Assembly (NCBI GenBank): GCA_025964325.1
Contig: JAOPZA010000112.1
Location: forward strand, 1-64,000
Length of the DNA stretch: 64,000 nucleotides
Direction of reading: 5' to 3'
From: Conexibacter sp.
GTDB lineage: Bacteria > Actinomycetota > Thermoleophilia > Solirubrobacterales > Solirubrobacteraceae
Positions 28,810 to 40,383 of this stretch are shown in pieces. Made by a program: the position numbers and the translations under genes. The notes under the pieces were generated by a model. The model did no database searches. It was not told the origin of the DNA and saw only the letters and a program-made list of their open reading frames with translations. Position 1 is the stretch's first letter, and every line of letters starts with the position of its first letter.

Positions 28810-30084
28810 CTACACCGAAGGAGTCGTCGCGAGCGTTCCGGCCCGGGCCTGCTCGAACGCGCGGTGCGCCCGCTCGAAGCACTCGAGCGGCGCGGTCAGC
28901 AGCCCCGCGCCGATCTGGCCGCCCCCACGCCCGGCGAGCCCGGCGTCGATGACGGGCAGCACCTTGGACTCCACGACCTTATGGACGTCGATCCCGACGG
29001 GCGTGCCGCGATAGCCGAAGTAGGGGATCGCGAAGTCCGAGTGCTCGGCGACGGTGATGCCGTACATCGCCTCGTTGATCGCTGCCATCGCCTGCGGCGA
29101 GCCGCCCTGGTACGCCTGCAGCGCGAACGCCGCCGCCTGCGCGAAGCCGCCGAGACCGACGGTCTCGGTGATCATGCTCTCGCCGCCGATCCACTCGATG
29201 TCGTCCTCGGTGTACGGGTGGAAGAGCTTGGCCCGCACGTTCGGCAGTGGGCCACGGAACCACGCGTCGCCGAGTCCGCTGATGCGGATCGCGAACTCCT
29301 TGCACGACAGCGTCATCGCGCTCACGACGCTCGACCCCTCGACGCCGTGCGCGGCGTCGGCGGTCGCCTTCGCGGCCGCCATGCCGACGCGCAGGAAGAA
29401 GTAGTCGTTGACCGACACGAACGCGACCGTCCGGCGCAGCGCGTCGGGAGCGACCGTGCCGGCGAGCGCGAGCTCGATCAGGTGCGGGGTCAGCTCCTTC
29501 ATCAGCAGCGTCGTGGCCGCGGTGTTGCGGCTGTGCAGCTCGTCGCCCATGCGGACGGCACGCGCCATCAGCGGCTTGAGGTCGATCGAGCCGGCGTGCC
29601 GAACGGCCTCGCCGAGCACCGGGCCGACGACGTGCTCGAGGAATCTCAGGCCGTCGCGAACCTCGTCGTCGTAGACGCCGTAGTTGAGACGGCGGTGCGA
29701 CTGGCCCTCGTAGAGGTTGCAGAAGCCGGTGTTGCCGAACTCGGTGTTCTCCACGACGAGCACCGGCATCGACGCGGTGTAGATGCCGGCGACCGAGCCG
29801 ACGCAGCCGTGCGCGTGGCAGGTGCCGAGCGTGATCTCGCCGGAGGCGAGCCTCGCGTCGGCGTCCTCCTCGGTCTCGGCAAGGCCCTCGTAGATCGCGC
29901 CGTAGATGACGGCCAGCCGCTGCCCGCCGGTGTAGTCCGACCACCGCATCGGCGGACCGGCAGTCAGGATCGTCCGGGCCGTCATGTCGGGGACGACCTC
30001 GCCGGCGGGGCGGACGTCGGTCAGGCGCGGCGTCGAGGCGCACAGGCGGCGAGCCGCCTCGGCGTTGGCTTCTTCACGCGTCAT
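28810..30084 (-). CDS. DUF1116 protein, AllG/YlbE-like (copy 2)
   Basis: MTREEANAEAARRL...GDELHSRNTAATTLL...GGGQIGAGLLTAPLECF. Confidence 0.85.
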   Translation of the reverse strand: MTREEANAEAARRLCASTPRLTDVRPAGEVVPDMTARTILTAGPPMRWSDYTGGQRLAVIYGAIYEGLAETEEDADARLASGEITLGTCHAHGCVGSVAGIYTASMPVLVVENTEFGNTGFCNLYEGQSHRRLNYGVYDDEVRDGLRFLEHVVGPVLGEAVRHAGSIDLKPLMARAVRMGDELHSRNTAATTLLMKELTPHLIELALAGTVAPDALRRTVAFVSVNDYFFLRVGMAAAKATADAAHGVEGSSVVSAMTLSCKEFAIRISGLGDAWFRGPLPNVRAKLFHPYTEDDIEWIGGESMITETVGLGGFAQAAAFALQAYQGGSPQAMAAINEAMYGITVAEHSDFAIPYFGYRGTPVGIDVHKVVESKVLPVIDAGLAGRGGGQIGAGLLTAPLECFERAHRAFEQARAGTLATTPSV

Positions 30085-30089
30085 CGCGC

Positions 30090-31469
30090 TCACCACAGCC
30101 GCAGGTACTGGTCGCGCTCCCACTCGGAGACGACGGTGTTGTACTGACGCCACTCCTCGCGCTTGTAGGAGACGAAGCTCCTGTGGAACTCCTCGCCCAG
30201 CACGTCGCGGGCCAGCTCGTCGCGCTCGAGCGCGTCGCAGGCATCGCCGAGCGTCCGCGGGAGGCGGTGCACGCCGGCCGCTGCCAGCTCGGCGTCGTCG
30301 ACGCTGTACGTGTCGGTGTTGACCGGCTCGCCAGGGTCGAGTCTCCGGCGGATCCCCTCCAACCCCGCGCCGAGCATCAGCGCGGTGACGAGGTAGAAGT
30401 TCGAGCCCATGTCGGCGGTGCGCAGCTCGACGCACTGACGGCCCGTGGGCAGACGGCACATCAGCGTGCGGTTGTTGTCGCCGTAGGCGGCATAGACCGG
30501 CGCCCACGAGATCTCGTTCATGTGGCCGATCGGCAGGAGGCGCTTGTACGAGTTGACGGTCGAGCAGGCCAGCGCCGTGATCGCGCCCGCGTGCTCGAGC
30601 AGCCCGGCCGTGAACGCCATCGCCGCGGGCGTGTAGCCGTTGCGCCCCTTCTCGGCGGCCGCCGAGAAGGCGTTGGCGCCGCTCTCGAGGTCGGCGAGGC
30701 TCATGTTCAGGTGCGCGCCGGAGCCGAACGAGCTCGAGCTCCACTTCGGCATGAACGACGCGAACGCCCCGAGCGTGCGCGCGACGTGCTTGACCATGAG
30801 GCGGAAGAGGATCATCCGGTCCGCCATCTCGAGCGCCTCGCAGTAGTCGAAGTCGAACTCGTACTGGCTGTCGCCGCCCTCGTGGTCGAACGAGTAGACC
30901 TTCCAGCCGAGCTCGTTCATGTACTCGACCATCGGCTCGAGGAACGCGTCGGCCGTCACCGTCGCGTCGATGTCGTAGCCGCGCGTCGGCCCGTTGATGC
31001 CGTCGTCGGTGGCCCACGGCTCGATCTGGCCGTCCTCGCCCTCTCTCAGGACGTAGACCTCGGGCTCGATGCCGAGGTTGACGCGATAGCCGAGCTCGGC
31101 GGCGGCTGCGATCTGCGTCTGCAGGACGTGACGGGAGTCATGGCTGTACGGCGCCCCCTCGAAGCGGAGGTTCGCCGGCGCGACCGCGTAGCGGCGGTCC
31201 CACGGCAGGACCGTCAGCCGCGACAGGTCGGGGATGCCGAGGCACTCGTCCTCGTGCGGGCCCAGGGCGCCCATGCCCTCGAGGGCGCCGACGGTGTAGC
31301 GCTCGGAGCCGGTCGCCATCTCCTCGAGGTGCGACAGCGGCACGACCTTCGACTTCGCGACGCCGTGGATGTCCACGAACGCGCCGAAGAGGTATTTCAC
31401 CCCCTCGCCTTCGAGTCTCTCGCGGAGGGCGTCGAGCGCGCCTTCGATGTCGTTGAGCGTCTCTTCCAT
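30090..31469 (-). CDS. Glutamine synthetase family ligase (copy 2)
   Basis: GIEPEVYVLREG, SGAHLNMSL, CSTVNSYKRLLPIGH, NNRTLMCRLPTGRQCVELRTADMGSNFYL. Confidence 0.9.
   Translation of the reverse strand: MEETLNDIEGALDALRERLEGEGVKYLFGAFVDIHGVAKSKVVPLSHLEEMATGSERYTVGALEGMGALGPHEDECLGIPDLSRLTVLPWDRRYAVAPANLRFEGAPYSHDSRHVLQTQIAAAAELGYRVNLGIEPEVYVLREGEDGQIEPWATDDGINGPTRGYDIDATVTADAFLEPMVEYMNELGWKVYSFDHEGGDSQYEFDFDYCEALEMADRMILFRLMVKHVARTLGAFASFMPKWSSSSFGSGAHLNMSLADLESGANAFSAAAEKGRNGYTPAAMAFTAGLLEHAGAITALACSTVNSYKRLLPIGHMNEISWAPVYAAYGDNNRTLMCRLPTGRQCVELRTADMGSNFYLVTALMLGAGLEGIRRRLDPGEPVNTDTYSVDDAELAAAGVHRLPRTLGDACDALERDELARDVLGEEFHRSFVSYKREEWRQYNTVVSEWERDQYLRLW
30647..30670. repeat. 24-bp perfect palindrome inside GS-family copy 2
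   Basis: CCTTCTCGGCGG/CCGCCGAGAAGG. Confidence 0.8.
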
Positions 31470-31577
31470 CTGTGTCAATTCCGTTTCGGATCGGTCGTTC
31501 AGCACGCGGGATCGGGGGCTCGCCGCTCCGGCGTCCCGCCGTCCTGCGTGCAGGTGCGCAGCGTGAGCGGCCCGGGC

Positions 31578-32867
31578 CTAGGCGCCGGCGGTGGCGCTCT
31601 CGATCACCGGGCCGGAGACGGTGTGCTCTCCGACCAGGCGCTTGGCGAGGTAGCGCTGAAAGGTCATCAGCGCGATCTCGAGGTGGGAGAGCGCGCCGCC
31701 CTCGTGCGACAGGCCGGAGGAGAACATCCGCTGGACGCCCCGCATCGCGCCGCTGTCCTCGGCTTGGACCGCGGAGAGCCATCTCTTGCCCTCCTCGATC
31801 GCCACCTTCGCCTCTGGCGTGTCGGCGTAGTCCTTGTGGAACAGGAACTCGATGTCGAGGTTGTGCGAGGTGTGACCGGTCGGCTGGAAGCTCAGCGTTA
31901 TGAGCATGTCCGGGCCGGTCACGTAGATGAAGCCCGGGTAGAGCCCGAGCACGCCCGTGTTCGACTGCTCGAACGGCGTCAGGCCCGGCGCGGGCGGCAT
32001 CAGCATCGGGCTGATCAGGTGGCCGTCCTCCTGACCCGTCGCGAACTCCTTCGAGATGAACATGCGGGCCATGAAGAACTCGTTCCGCGGGCTCGGCTCG
32101 AACTGGATCATGTGGGCGGGCCACATCGGCTCCAGCGTCTTGCCGTGCGTGCCGATGTGGTGGTACGCCTCGCGTCCGTTGTCGACGACGAGCTTCCAGT
32201 TGGCCTCGGTCTCACCCCACGCGATGCGGTCCATGAGGCGCCAGTCGGTGGCGTCGTAGTTGCCGAGCGCGGCCTCGACCTCGGGGCCGAACGTGTCCGT
32301 GAGGGCCGCGGCGTCGGGATCGAGGTTCACGAAGACGAAGCCCTGCCAGGTCTCGACGCGGAACTGCGGCAGCGCGTAGCCGTCCTTCTCCTCCTCGAAC
32401 AGCCTCGAGCGATTCATGTACGGCGCGCTGGTGAGTCTGCCGTCGAGCTCGTAGGTCCAGAGGTGATACGGGCAGGTCAGCTTCTCGGCGTGGCCGCAGC
32501 GTCTCCCCTGCTCACCGTCGAGCAGGTCCATGAAGCGATGACGGCAGACGCGTGAGAGCGCGCGGATCTCGTCGTCCTGGCCCTTGATGACCACGATCGG
32601 CTCGCCGGCGATCTCTCTGGCGATCCAGTCACCGGGGTTCTGGAGCTCCTCGACCCGCCCGACGTGGATCCACGACTTGCGCCAGATCCTCTCCAGCTCG
32701 AGCTGGTAGATCTCCGGGTTGGTGTAGAACTCGGGCGGGAGCGCGCGGGCCTCTTCGAGCGGCTTGTTCGCGGTCTCGACGAGCAGGTCGAGAAGCTCGG
32801 AGACGGTGTTCAGCCTGCTGTACTGGCCATTGCGCGCTGCGTCGGTCTGCGCATCATCGGTGAGCAC
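31578..32867 (-). CDS. Rieske oxygenase alpha subunit (copy 2)
   Basis: CRH-x21-CPYHLW; YHHIGTH; GTG start with GAGGAGGG RBS. Confidence 0.9.
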   Translation of the reverse strand: MLTDDAQTDAARNGQYSRLNTVSELLDLLVETANKPLEEARALPPEFYTNPEIYQLELERIWRKSWIHVGRVEELQNPGDWIAREIAGEPIVVIKGQDDEIRALSRVCRHRFMDLLDGEQGRRCGHAEKLTCPYHLWTYELDGRLTSAPYMNRSRLFEEEKDGYALPQFRVETWQGFVFVNLDPDAAALTDTFGPEVEAALGNYDATDWRLMDRIAWGETEANWKLVVDNGREAYHHIGTHGKTLEPMWPAHMIQFEPSPRNEFFMARMFISKEFATGQEDGHLISPMLMPPAPGLTPFEQSNTGVLGLYPGFIYVTGPDMLITLSFQPTGHTSHNLDIEFLFHKDYADTPEAKVAIEEGKRWLSAVQAEDSGAMRGVQRMFSSGLSHEGGALSHLEIALMTFQRYLAKRLVGEHTVSGPVIESATAGA

Positions 32868-32931
32868 GTCGCTTCCCTCCTCGAGGTGGCTCGGTCGAAC
32901 CGATCCTCCTCCCAGGCGACCGGCAGCCGCC

Positions 32932-32949
32932 ATTGGCGCATCGGCCAAT
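32932..32949 (+). promoter_or_regulatory. Candidate operator S2: ATTGGC-GCATCG-GCCAAT
   Basis: Perfect 6-bp arms; 65 bp upstream of Rieske copy 2. Confidence 0.55.
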
Positions 32950-33007
32950 CTTTCCCGTCGGCACGGGTGCATGGATCGACCAGCCGGAGTGGGCCCGCGC
33001 GAGCGAT

Positions 33008-33025
33008 ATCGGTCAAGAGGCCAAT
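33008..33025 (-). promoter_or_regulatory. Candidate operator S3: ATTGGC-CTCTTG-ACCGAT
   Basis: Same motif, other strand; 62 bp upstream of dehydrogenase at 33087. Confidence 0.5.
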
Positions 33026-33086
33026 TGCGCTGGCACCCGCGCACACGCGAGGCTCGTCCACGACACCGTCTGTCTATGGAGGGAAC

Positions 33087-34112
33087 ATGAAGGCCGTCCG
33101 CGTGCACGAGTACAAGAAGCCGCCGTCGCTCGACGACGTGCCCCAGCCCGATCTGCAGGACCATCACGACGTGATCGTCCGCATCGGCGGGGCAGGCGTC
33201 TGCCGGACGGACCTCCACGTCGTGGACGGCTGGTTCGAGAACCTGATGCCGGTCGCGGCGCCGTTCATCCTCGGGCACGAGAACGCCGGCTGGGTCGAGG
33301 CCGTCGGCGATGCCGTCACGAGCGTCAGGGTCGGCGACCAGGTGATCGTCCACCCCCTCTCGACGTGCGGCGTCTGCTCGGGCTGCCGCCACGGCGAGGA
33401 CATGTACTGCTCGACGAGCGCCTTCCCGGGCGTCAACACCGACGGCGGCTACGCCGAGTACCTGCGCACCTCGCAGCGTTCGCTCGTCCACCTGCCGGAG
33501 CAGCTCGCCCCTGCGGCGGTCGCTCCCTACGCCGATGCCGGCATCACCGCGTACCGCGCCGTGCGGAAGGCCGCCGCGATCCTCAGACCGGGCATGACGG
33601 CGGCCGTCATCGGCGTCGGCGGCCTCGGCCACATCGGCATCCAGCTGCTGGGCGAGACGACGCCGGCGCAGATCGTCGCGATCGACAAGGCCGAGCGCGG
33701 CCGCGACCTGGCCAGGAGAGTCGGCGCCGAGGTCGTCGTCTCGCCGGAGGACGCCCCCGCGACGATCGCCGAGCTGACCGGCGAGCTCGGGGTCGACGTC
33801 GTGATCGACTTCGTCGGCGAGCACGACACGCCGAGCCTCGCGCTCGAGATCCTGCGCCAGGGCGGGACGTACTTCATCGTCGGGTACGGCGCGACGCTGA
33901 ACTACGACACGACGCTGCTCGTGCTCCGGGAGATCACCGTCGTCGGCAACCTCGTCGGCAACTTCGACGACCTCGTCGGCCTGATGAGACTGGTCGAGCG
34001 CGACCGCGTGCGGCTCGAGACCAGAACGTACACGCTCGACCAGGCCGTCCAGGCGCTCGACGATCTCGACAACGGGCGGATCACCGGCCGCGGGGTGCTC
34101 GTCCCCGCCTGA
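33087..34112 (+). CDS. Zinc-type NAD(P)-dependent alcohol dehydrogenase
   Basis: AGVCRTDLHVVDGW, GHENAGWVEAVG, CGVCSGCRHGEDMYC, GVGGLGHIGIQL. Confidence 0.93.
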   Translation: MKAVRVHEYKKPPSLDDVPQPDLQDHHDVIVRIGGAGVCRTDLHVVDGWFENLMPVAAPFILGHENAGWVEAVGDAVTSVRVGDQVIVHPLSTCGVCSGCRHGEDMYCSTSAFPGVNTDGGYAEYLRTSQRSLVHLPEQLAPAAVAPYADAGITAYRAVRKAAAILRPGMTAAVIGVGGLGHIGIQLLGETTPAQIVAIDKAERGRDLARRVGAEVVVSPEDAPATIAELTGELGVDVVIDFVGEHDTPSLALEILRQGGTYFIVGYGATLNYDTTLLVLREITVVGNLVGNFDDLVGLMRLVERDRVRLETRTYTLDQAVQALDDLDNGRITGRGVLVPA

Positions 34113-34174
34113 GCCGTGCTTTCGGGCCTCCCGACCCGGGCGTGTCCGGGCCGGGGCGGCCCTATATTGATGCT

Positions 34175-34801
34175 GTGGCGAGCCCCCCGACGCGACCCGC
34201 GCTGCGCGCGCGCTACGACCGCAGACGCGACGACGTCGTCGCGTCTGCGGCGGCGGTGTTCGCCGAGCAGGGCTATCACGCGACGTCGATCGCGGACCTG
34301 ACCGACGCGACCGGGCTGGCGGCCGGTGGCATCTACCACTACATCGGCAGCAAGGAGCAGCTGCTGATCGCCGTCTGCGACGCGTTGATGGACCCACTGC
34401 TCGCCGGCGCCACCGCGCTCGAGGCCGAGCAGCTGCCGCCCGAGGAGGAGCTGCGTGCGCTCGTGGGCCTGTGGGTCGGACACGTGGCGACCCACCGCGA
34501 CCACATGGTGGTCTTCCAGCAGGAGCGCCACGTGATCGAGCACGAGCGGCAGTGGCGCGCCGTGCGAGCGAGCCGCAAGCAGTTCGAGCGGATGCTGGAC
34601 GAGGCGCTGGCGCGATGCGAGCGCGAGGGCGGCGTCCACTTCGCCGACCGCGACCTGACGATGCGCGGGCTCCTCGGCATGGTCAACCACCTGCCGCAGT
34701 GGTATCGCCCCCGCGGGCGCCTCTCACCGCGGCAGATCGCCGACGGCTTCTGCGACATCGTGCTCGCGCCGGCGCGCGATCACATGCGGAAGACGCCGTA
34801 G
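34175..34801 (+). CDS. TetR family regulator
   Basis: [47 protein letters not shown] start. Confidence 0.92.
   Translation: MASPPTRPALRARYDRRRDDVVASAAAVFAEQGYHATSIADLTDATGLAAGGIYHYIGSKEQLLIAVCDALMDPLLAGATALEAEQLPPEEELRALVGLWVGHVATHRDHMVVFQQERHVIEHERQWRAVRASRKQFERMLDEALARCEREGGVHFADRDLTMRGLLGMVNHLPQWYRPRGRLSPRQIADGFCDIVLAPARDHMRKTP
34219..34250. repeat. 32-bp perfect palindrome inside the TetR coding sequence
   Basis: CCGCAGACGCGACGAC/GTCGTCGCGTCTGCGG, checked base by base. Confidence 0.9.
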
Positions 34802-36293
34802 CCGACGGGCTCGAGCGGCGCGTTCGCGCATGCGGCGAGCGCGAGCGCGAGCGTCTCGCGCGTCCGTCGCGGGTCGATCACCCCGTCGTCCCACAGCCGC
34901 GCCGTGGAGTACAGCGGCCGTCCCTGGCGCTCGTACTGCTCCTGCAGCTGCGCGCCGACCTCGGCCTGGCCGACCTCGGTCATGACGGCGGCGGCCTGCT
35001 CGCCGCCCATCACGCTGATCCGCGCGTTTGGCCACATGAAGAGGAAGCGCGGCGCGTAGGCGCGCCCGCACATCCCGTAGTTGCCGGCGCCGAACGACCC
35101 GCCGACGATCAGCGTCAGCTTCGGCACGCGCGCGCACGAGACCGCGGTCACGAGCTTCGCGCCGTCCTTCGCGATCCCACCCGCCTCGTAGTCGCGACCG
35201 ACCATGAAGCCGTTGACGTTCTGCACGAACAGCAGCGGGATGCCGCGGCGATCGCACAGCTCCACGAAATGCGCGGCCTTGAGTGCCGATTCGCCGAAGA
35301 GGATCCCGTTGTTGGCGACGATCCCGAGCGGATGGCCGTCGAGGTGCGCGAAGGCGCAGACGATCGTGGTGCCGTAGAGCGCCTTGAACTCGTGCAGCTC
35401 GGAGCGGTCGACGACGCGCCGCAGCAGCTCGCGCACGTCCCACGAGGTGCGCGCGTCGAGCGGCACCAGATCGAGCAGCTCGTCGGGGTCCGCGGCCGGC
35501 GGCAGCGCCGCGAGCCGCTCCCACGGCGGCGCGGGCGACGCCGGCAGCGTGGCGACGATCGCACGGACGATCTCGAGCGCGTGGTCGTCGTCCTCGGCAA
35601 GGTGGTCGACGACGCCGGAGACGCGCGCGTGGACGTCCCCGCCACCGAGCTCCTCGGCCGTCACGACCTCGCCGGTCGCCGCCTTCACGAGCGGCGGGCC
35701 GCCGAGGAAGATCGTGCCCTGCTCGCGCACGATCACGGTCTCGTCGCTCATCGCCGGGACGTACGCGCCGCCGGCGGTGCACGATCCCATCACGGCGCTG
35801 ATCTGCGGGATCGAGCGCTGCGACATCTTCGCCTGGTTGAAGAAGATCCGCCCGAAGTGCTCGCGGTCGGGGAAGACGTCGTCCTGGAGCGGAAGGAAGG
35901 CGCCGCCCGAGTCGACGAGGTAGATGCACGGCAGCTCGTTCTGCAGCGCCACCTCCTGCGCGCGCAGGTGCTTCTTGACCGTCATCGGGTAGTAGGTGCC
36001 GCCCTTGACCGTCGCGTCGTTCGCGACGATGACGCAGCTCCGGCCCGCGACGGTCCCGACGCCCGTCACGATGCCCGCCCCCGGCGCGTCGCCGTCGTAG
36101 AGCTCCTCCGCCGCCAGCGGCGAGAGCTCGAGGAACGGCGAGCCCGGGTCGCAGAGCCGCACGACGCGCTCGCGCACCGGCAGCTTGCCGCGGGCGACGT
36201 GGCGCTCGGTCGCCTTCGGGCCACCGCCCATCCGCACGCGCTCGAGGCGCTGCTCGAGGTCCGCGATCAGCGCGAGGTGACCGTCGCGCGCAC

Positions 36294-36297
<4 letters not shown>
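34780..36297 (-). CDS. Acyl-CoA carboxylase beta subunit, methylcrotonyl-CoA type
   Basis: [66 protein letters not shown]. Confidence 0.92.
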
Positions 36298-38269
<1,972 letters not shown>

Positions 38270-38273
<4 letters not shown>

Positions 38274-39187
38274 GACCGCCACGCGACCGGTCCGGCGACG
38301 AGCGTGTGCGATCCCAGCGGCCGGCCGACGACGTCGCGCAACGCGACCGCCGTCCCCAGCAGCGCGAGCAGGTCGACGCCGGTGTCGATCCCCATCTCGT
38401 GGAGCATCGAGACGAGGTCCTCCGTCGCGATGTTGCCGGTCGCCCCGGGCGGCACCGGGCAGCCGCCGAGCTCGCCGAAGGACGATTCGAACGACGTGCA
38501 GCCGACGTCGAGCGCGGCCAGCACGTTCGCGAGCCCTTGCCCGCGCGTGTTGTGGAAGTGCGCCGTCAGCTCGACGTCCGGCAGCTGCTCGCGCGCGAGC
38601 GCGAAGAAGCGGCGCACCTGCAGCGGATTGGCCATCCCCGTCGTGTCGCCGAAGGCGATCTCGTGCGCGCCCGCCTCGATCAGCTCCCGCGCGATCGCGA
38701 TCACGCGGGCGTCGGGCACGCGGCCCTCGTAGGGGCAGCCGAACGTGGTCGCGATCACGGCCTCGCAACGCATCCCGGCGTCGCGAACCCGCTCCAGCAC
38801 GTCGCTCAGGCCCACGAGCGAGTCCGCGACGGAGCGGTTGACGTTGCGGCGGTTGTGCGTCTCGGAGGCGCTCAGGAAGACGCTCACCTCGTCGATGCGG
38901 TCGCGCAGCTCGAGCGCTCGGTCGAGCCCGTGCGAGTTCGGGATCAGGACGGAGACGCGCACGCCCGGCGGGACCGTGATCCGCCTCAGCACCTCGGCCG
39001 CGTCGGCCAGCTGCGGCACGACGTCGGGGCGGACGAAGGAGGTCACCTCGATGCGCCGCAGGCCGGTCCGCATGAGCTGGTCGATCAGACGCACCTTCTC
39101 GTCGGTGGGCACGAGCTCGGACTCGTTCTGGAAGCCGTCGCGCGGACCGACCTCGCGGATCCGCACCGGTCCGAGCGTCGTGCTCAT
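38270..39187 (-). CDS. mvaB: Hydroxymethylglutaryl-CoA lyase
   Basis: [47 protein letters not shown]. Confidence 0.92.
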
Positions 39188-40332
39188 GCGCCGAGCGCCC
39201 GCGCGATCACCATCTGCTGGATCTCGTCGGTGCCCTCTCCGATCGTGAGGATCTTGGCGTCGCGGTAGAAGCGGCAGACCGGGTACTCCTCGATGTAGCC
39301 GTAGCCGCCGTGGATCTGGACGGCCTCCTCGCTCGCGCGCACCGCGAGCCGTCCGCTCTTCAGCTTCGCCTGCGCGGCGACGAGCGAGAAGTCGCGTCCC
39401 TGGTCCTTCAGGAAGGCGGCGTGCTGGACGAGCAGCCGCGCGGCCGCGATCTCGGTCGCGATGTCGGCGAGCTTGGCCTGGATCAGCTGGAACTTCCCGA
39501 TCGGCTGTCCGAACGCGCGCCGCTCCTGCGCGTAGGCGAGCGCCTCGTCGAGCGCTCCCTGCGCCAGCCCGACGCCCATCGCGGCGACGCCGATGCGACC
39601 GATGTCGAGCACCCGCAGGAACTGCTTGAAGCCGGCGCCGCGGGGACCGACGAGGCTCTCCTCCGGGACGCGGCAGTCGGCGAACGAGAGCGGCCGCGTG
39701 TCCGACGCGTTCCAGCCCATCTTGCGATACGGCGGGCCGGGCTCGTAGCCGGGCGTCCCGTTGGGCACGAGCAGGTTCGAGATCTCCTTGCGTCCCTGCG
39801 CGTCGGTGCCGGTCACCGCGGTGATGACGACGCAGCCGGAGAGGTCGGTACCGGCGTTGGTGATGAACTGCTTGGCACCGTCGATCGCCCACTCGCCGTC
39901 CTCCAGACGCGCGCGCGTCTGCGTGTTGCCGGCATCCGAGCCGGCCTCCGGCTCGGTCAACCCGAACGCCCCCAGCAGCTCGCCCGCGCACAGCCGCGGC
40001 AGCCAGTCGGCGCGCTGCGCCGGCGACCCGAACAGGAAGATCGGCTGCGTCCCCAACGACGTGTGGGCGCAGAGCGTGATCGCGACCGACGAATCGACGC
40101 GCGCGAGCTCCTCGACCGCGAGCGCATACGCGAGCGTGTCACCCCCGCCCCCACCGACCTCCTCCGGGAACGGGATCCCCATCAACCCCAGCTCGCCGAG
40201 CCGGCGGACGATCTCGTACGGGAACGCCTTCGTGCGATCGAGCTCCTCCGCAACCGGCGCGATCTCCTGCACCGCAAACTCACGCACGGTGCTGCGGATC
40301 AGCTGGTGCTCGTCAGACAGATCGAAGTTCAT
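39184..40332 (-). CDS. Acyl-CoA dehydrogenase, isovaleryl-CoA type by context
   Basis: GLTEPEAGSDAGNTQTRA, QIHGGYGYIEEYPVCRFYRDAKILTIGEGTDEIQ; upstream of liu-type genes. Confidence 0.9.
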   Translation of the reverse strand: MNFDLSDEHQLIRSTVREFAVQEIAPVAEELDRTKAFPYEIVRRLGELGLMGIPFPEEVGGGGGDTLAYALAVEELARVDSSVAITLCAHTSLGTQPIFLFGSPAQRADWLPRLCAGELLGAFGLTEPEAGSDAGNTQTRARLEDGEWAIDGAKQFITNAGTDLSGCVVITAVTGTDAQGRKEISNLLVPNGTPGYEPGPPYRKMGWNASDTRPLSFADCRVPEESLVGPRGAGFKQFLRVLDIGRIGVAAMGVGLAQGALDEALAYAQERRAFGQPIGKFQLIQAKLADIATEIAAARLLVQHAAFLKDQGRDFSLVAAQAKLKSGRLAVRASEEAVQIHGGYGYIEEYPVCRFYRDAKILTIGEGTDEIQQMVIARALGA

Positions 40333-40343
40333 CGCGGAAGCAT

Positions 40344-40380
40344 ACCGAGCACCCACTCGGATTTCGAGTGCCTGCTCGGT
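40344..40380. promoter_or_regulatory. Long inverted repeat upstream of the liu-type operon
   Basis: ACCGAGCACCCACTCG-gattt-CGAGTGCCTGCTCGGT, 14/16 arm matches; also two tandem CGAG-N6-CTCG half-palindromes. Confidence 0.6.
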
Positions 40381-40383
40381 TTC

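Noticed and set aside
26056-30147. 1363-aa plus-strand open frame
   Set aside because: Antisense to the importer-2 genes and DUF1116-2, which carry clear family motifs; Arg/Asp/His-rich composition typical of stop-free antisense frames in GC-rich DNA.
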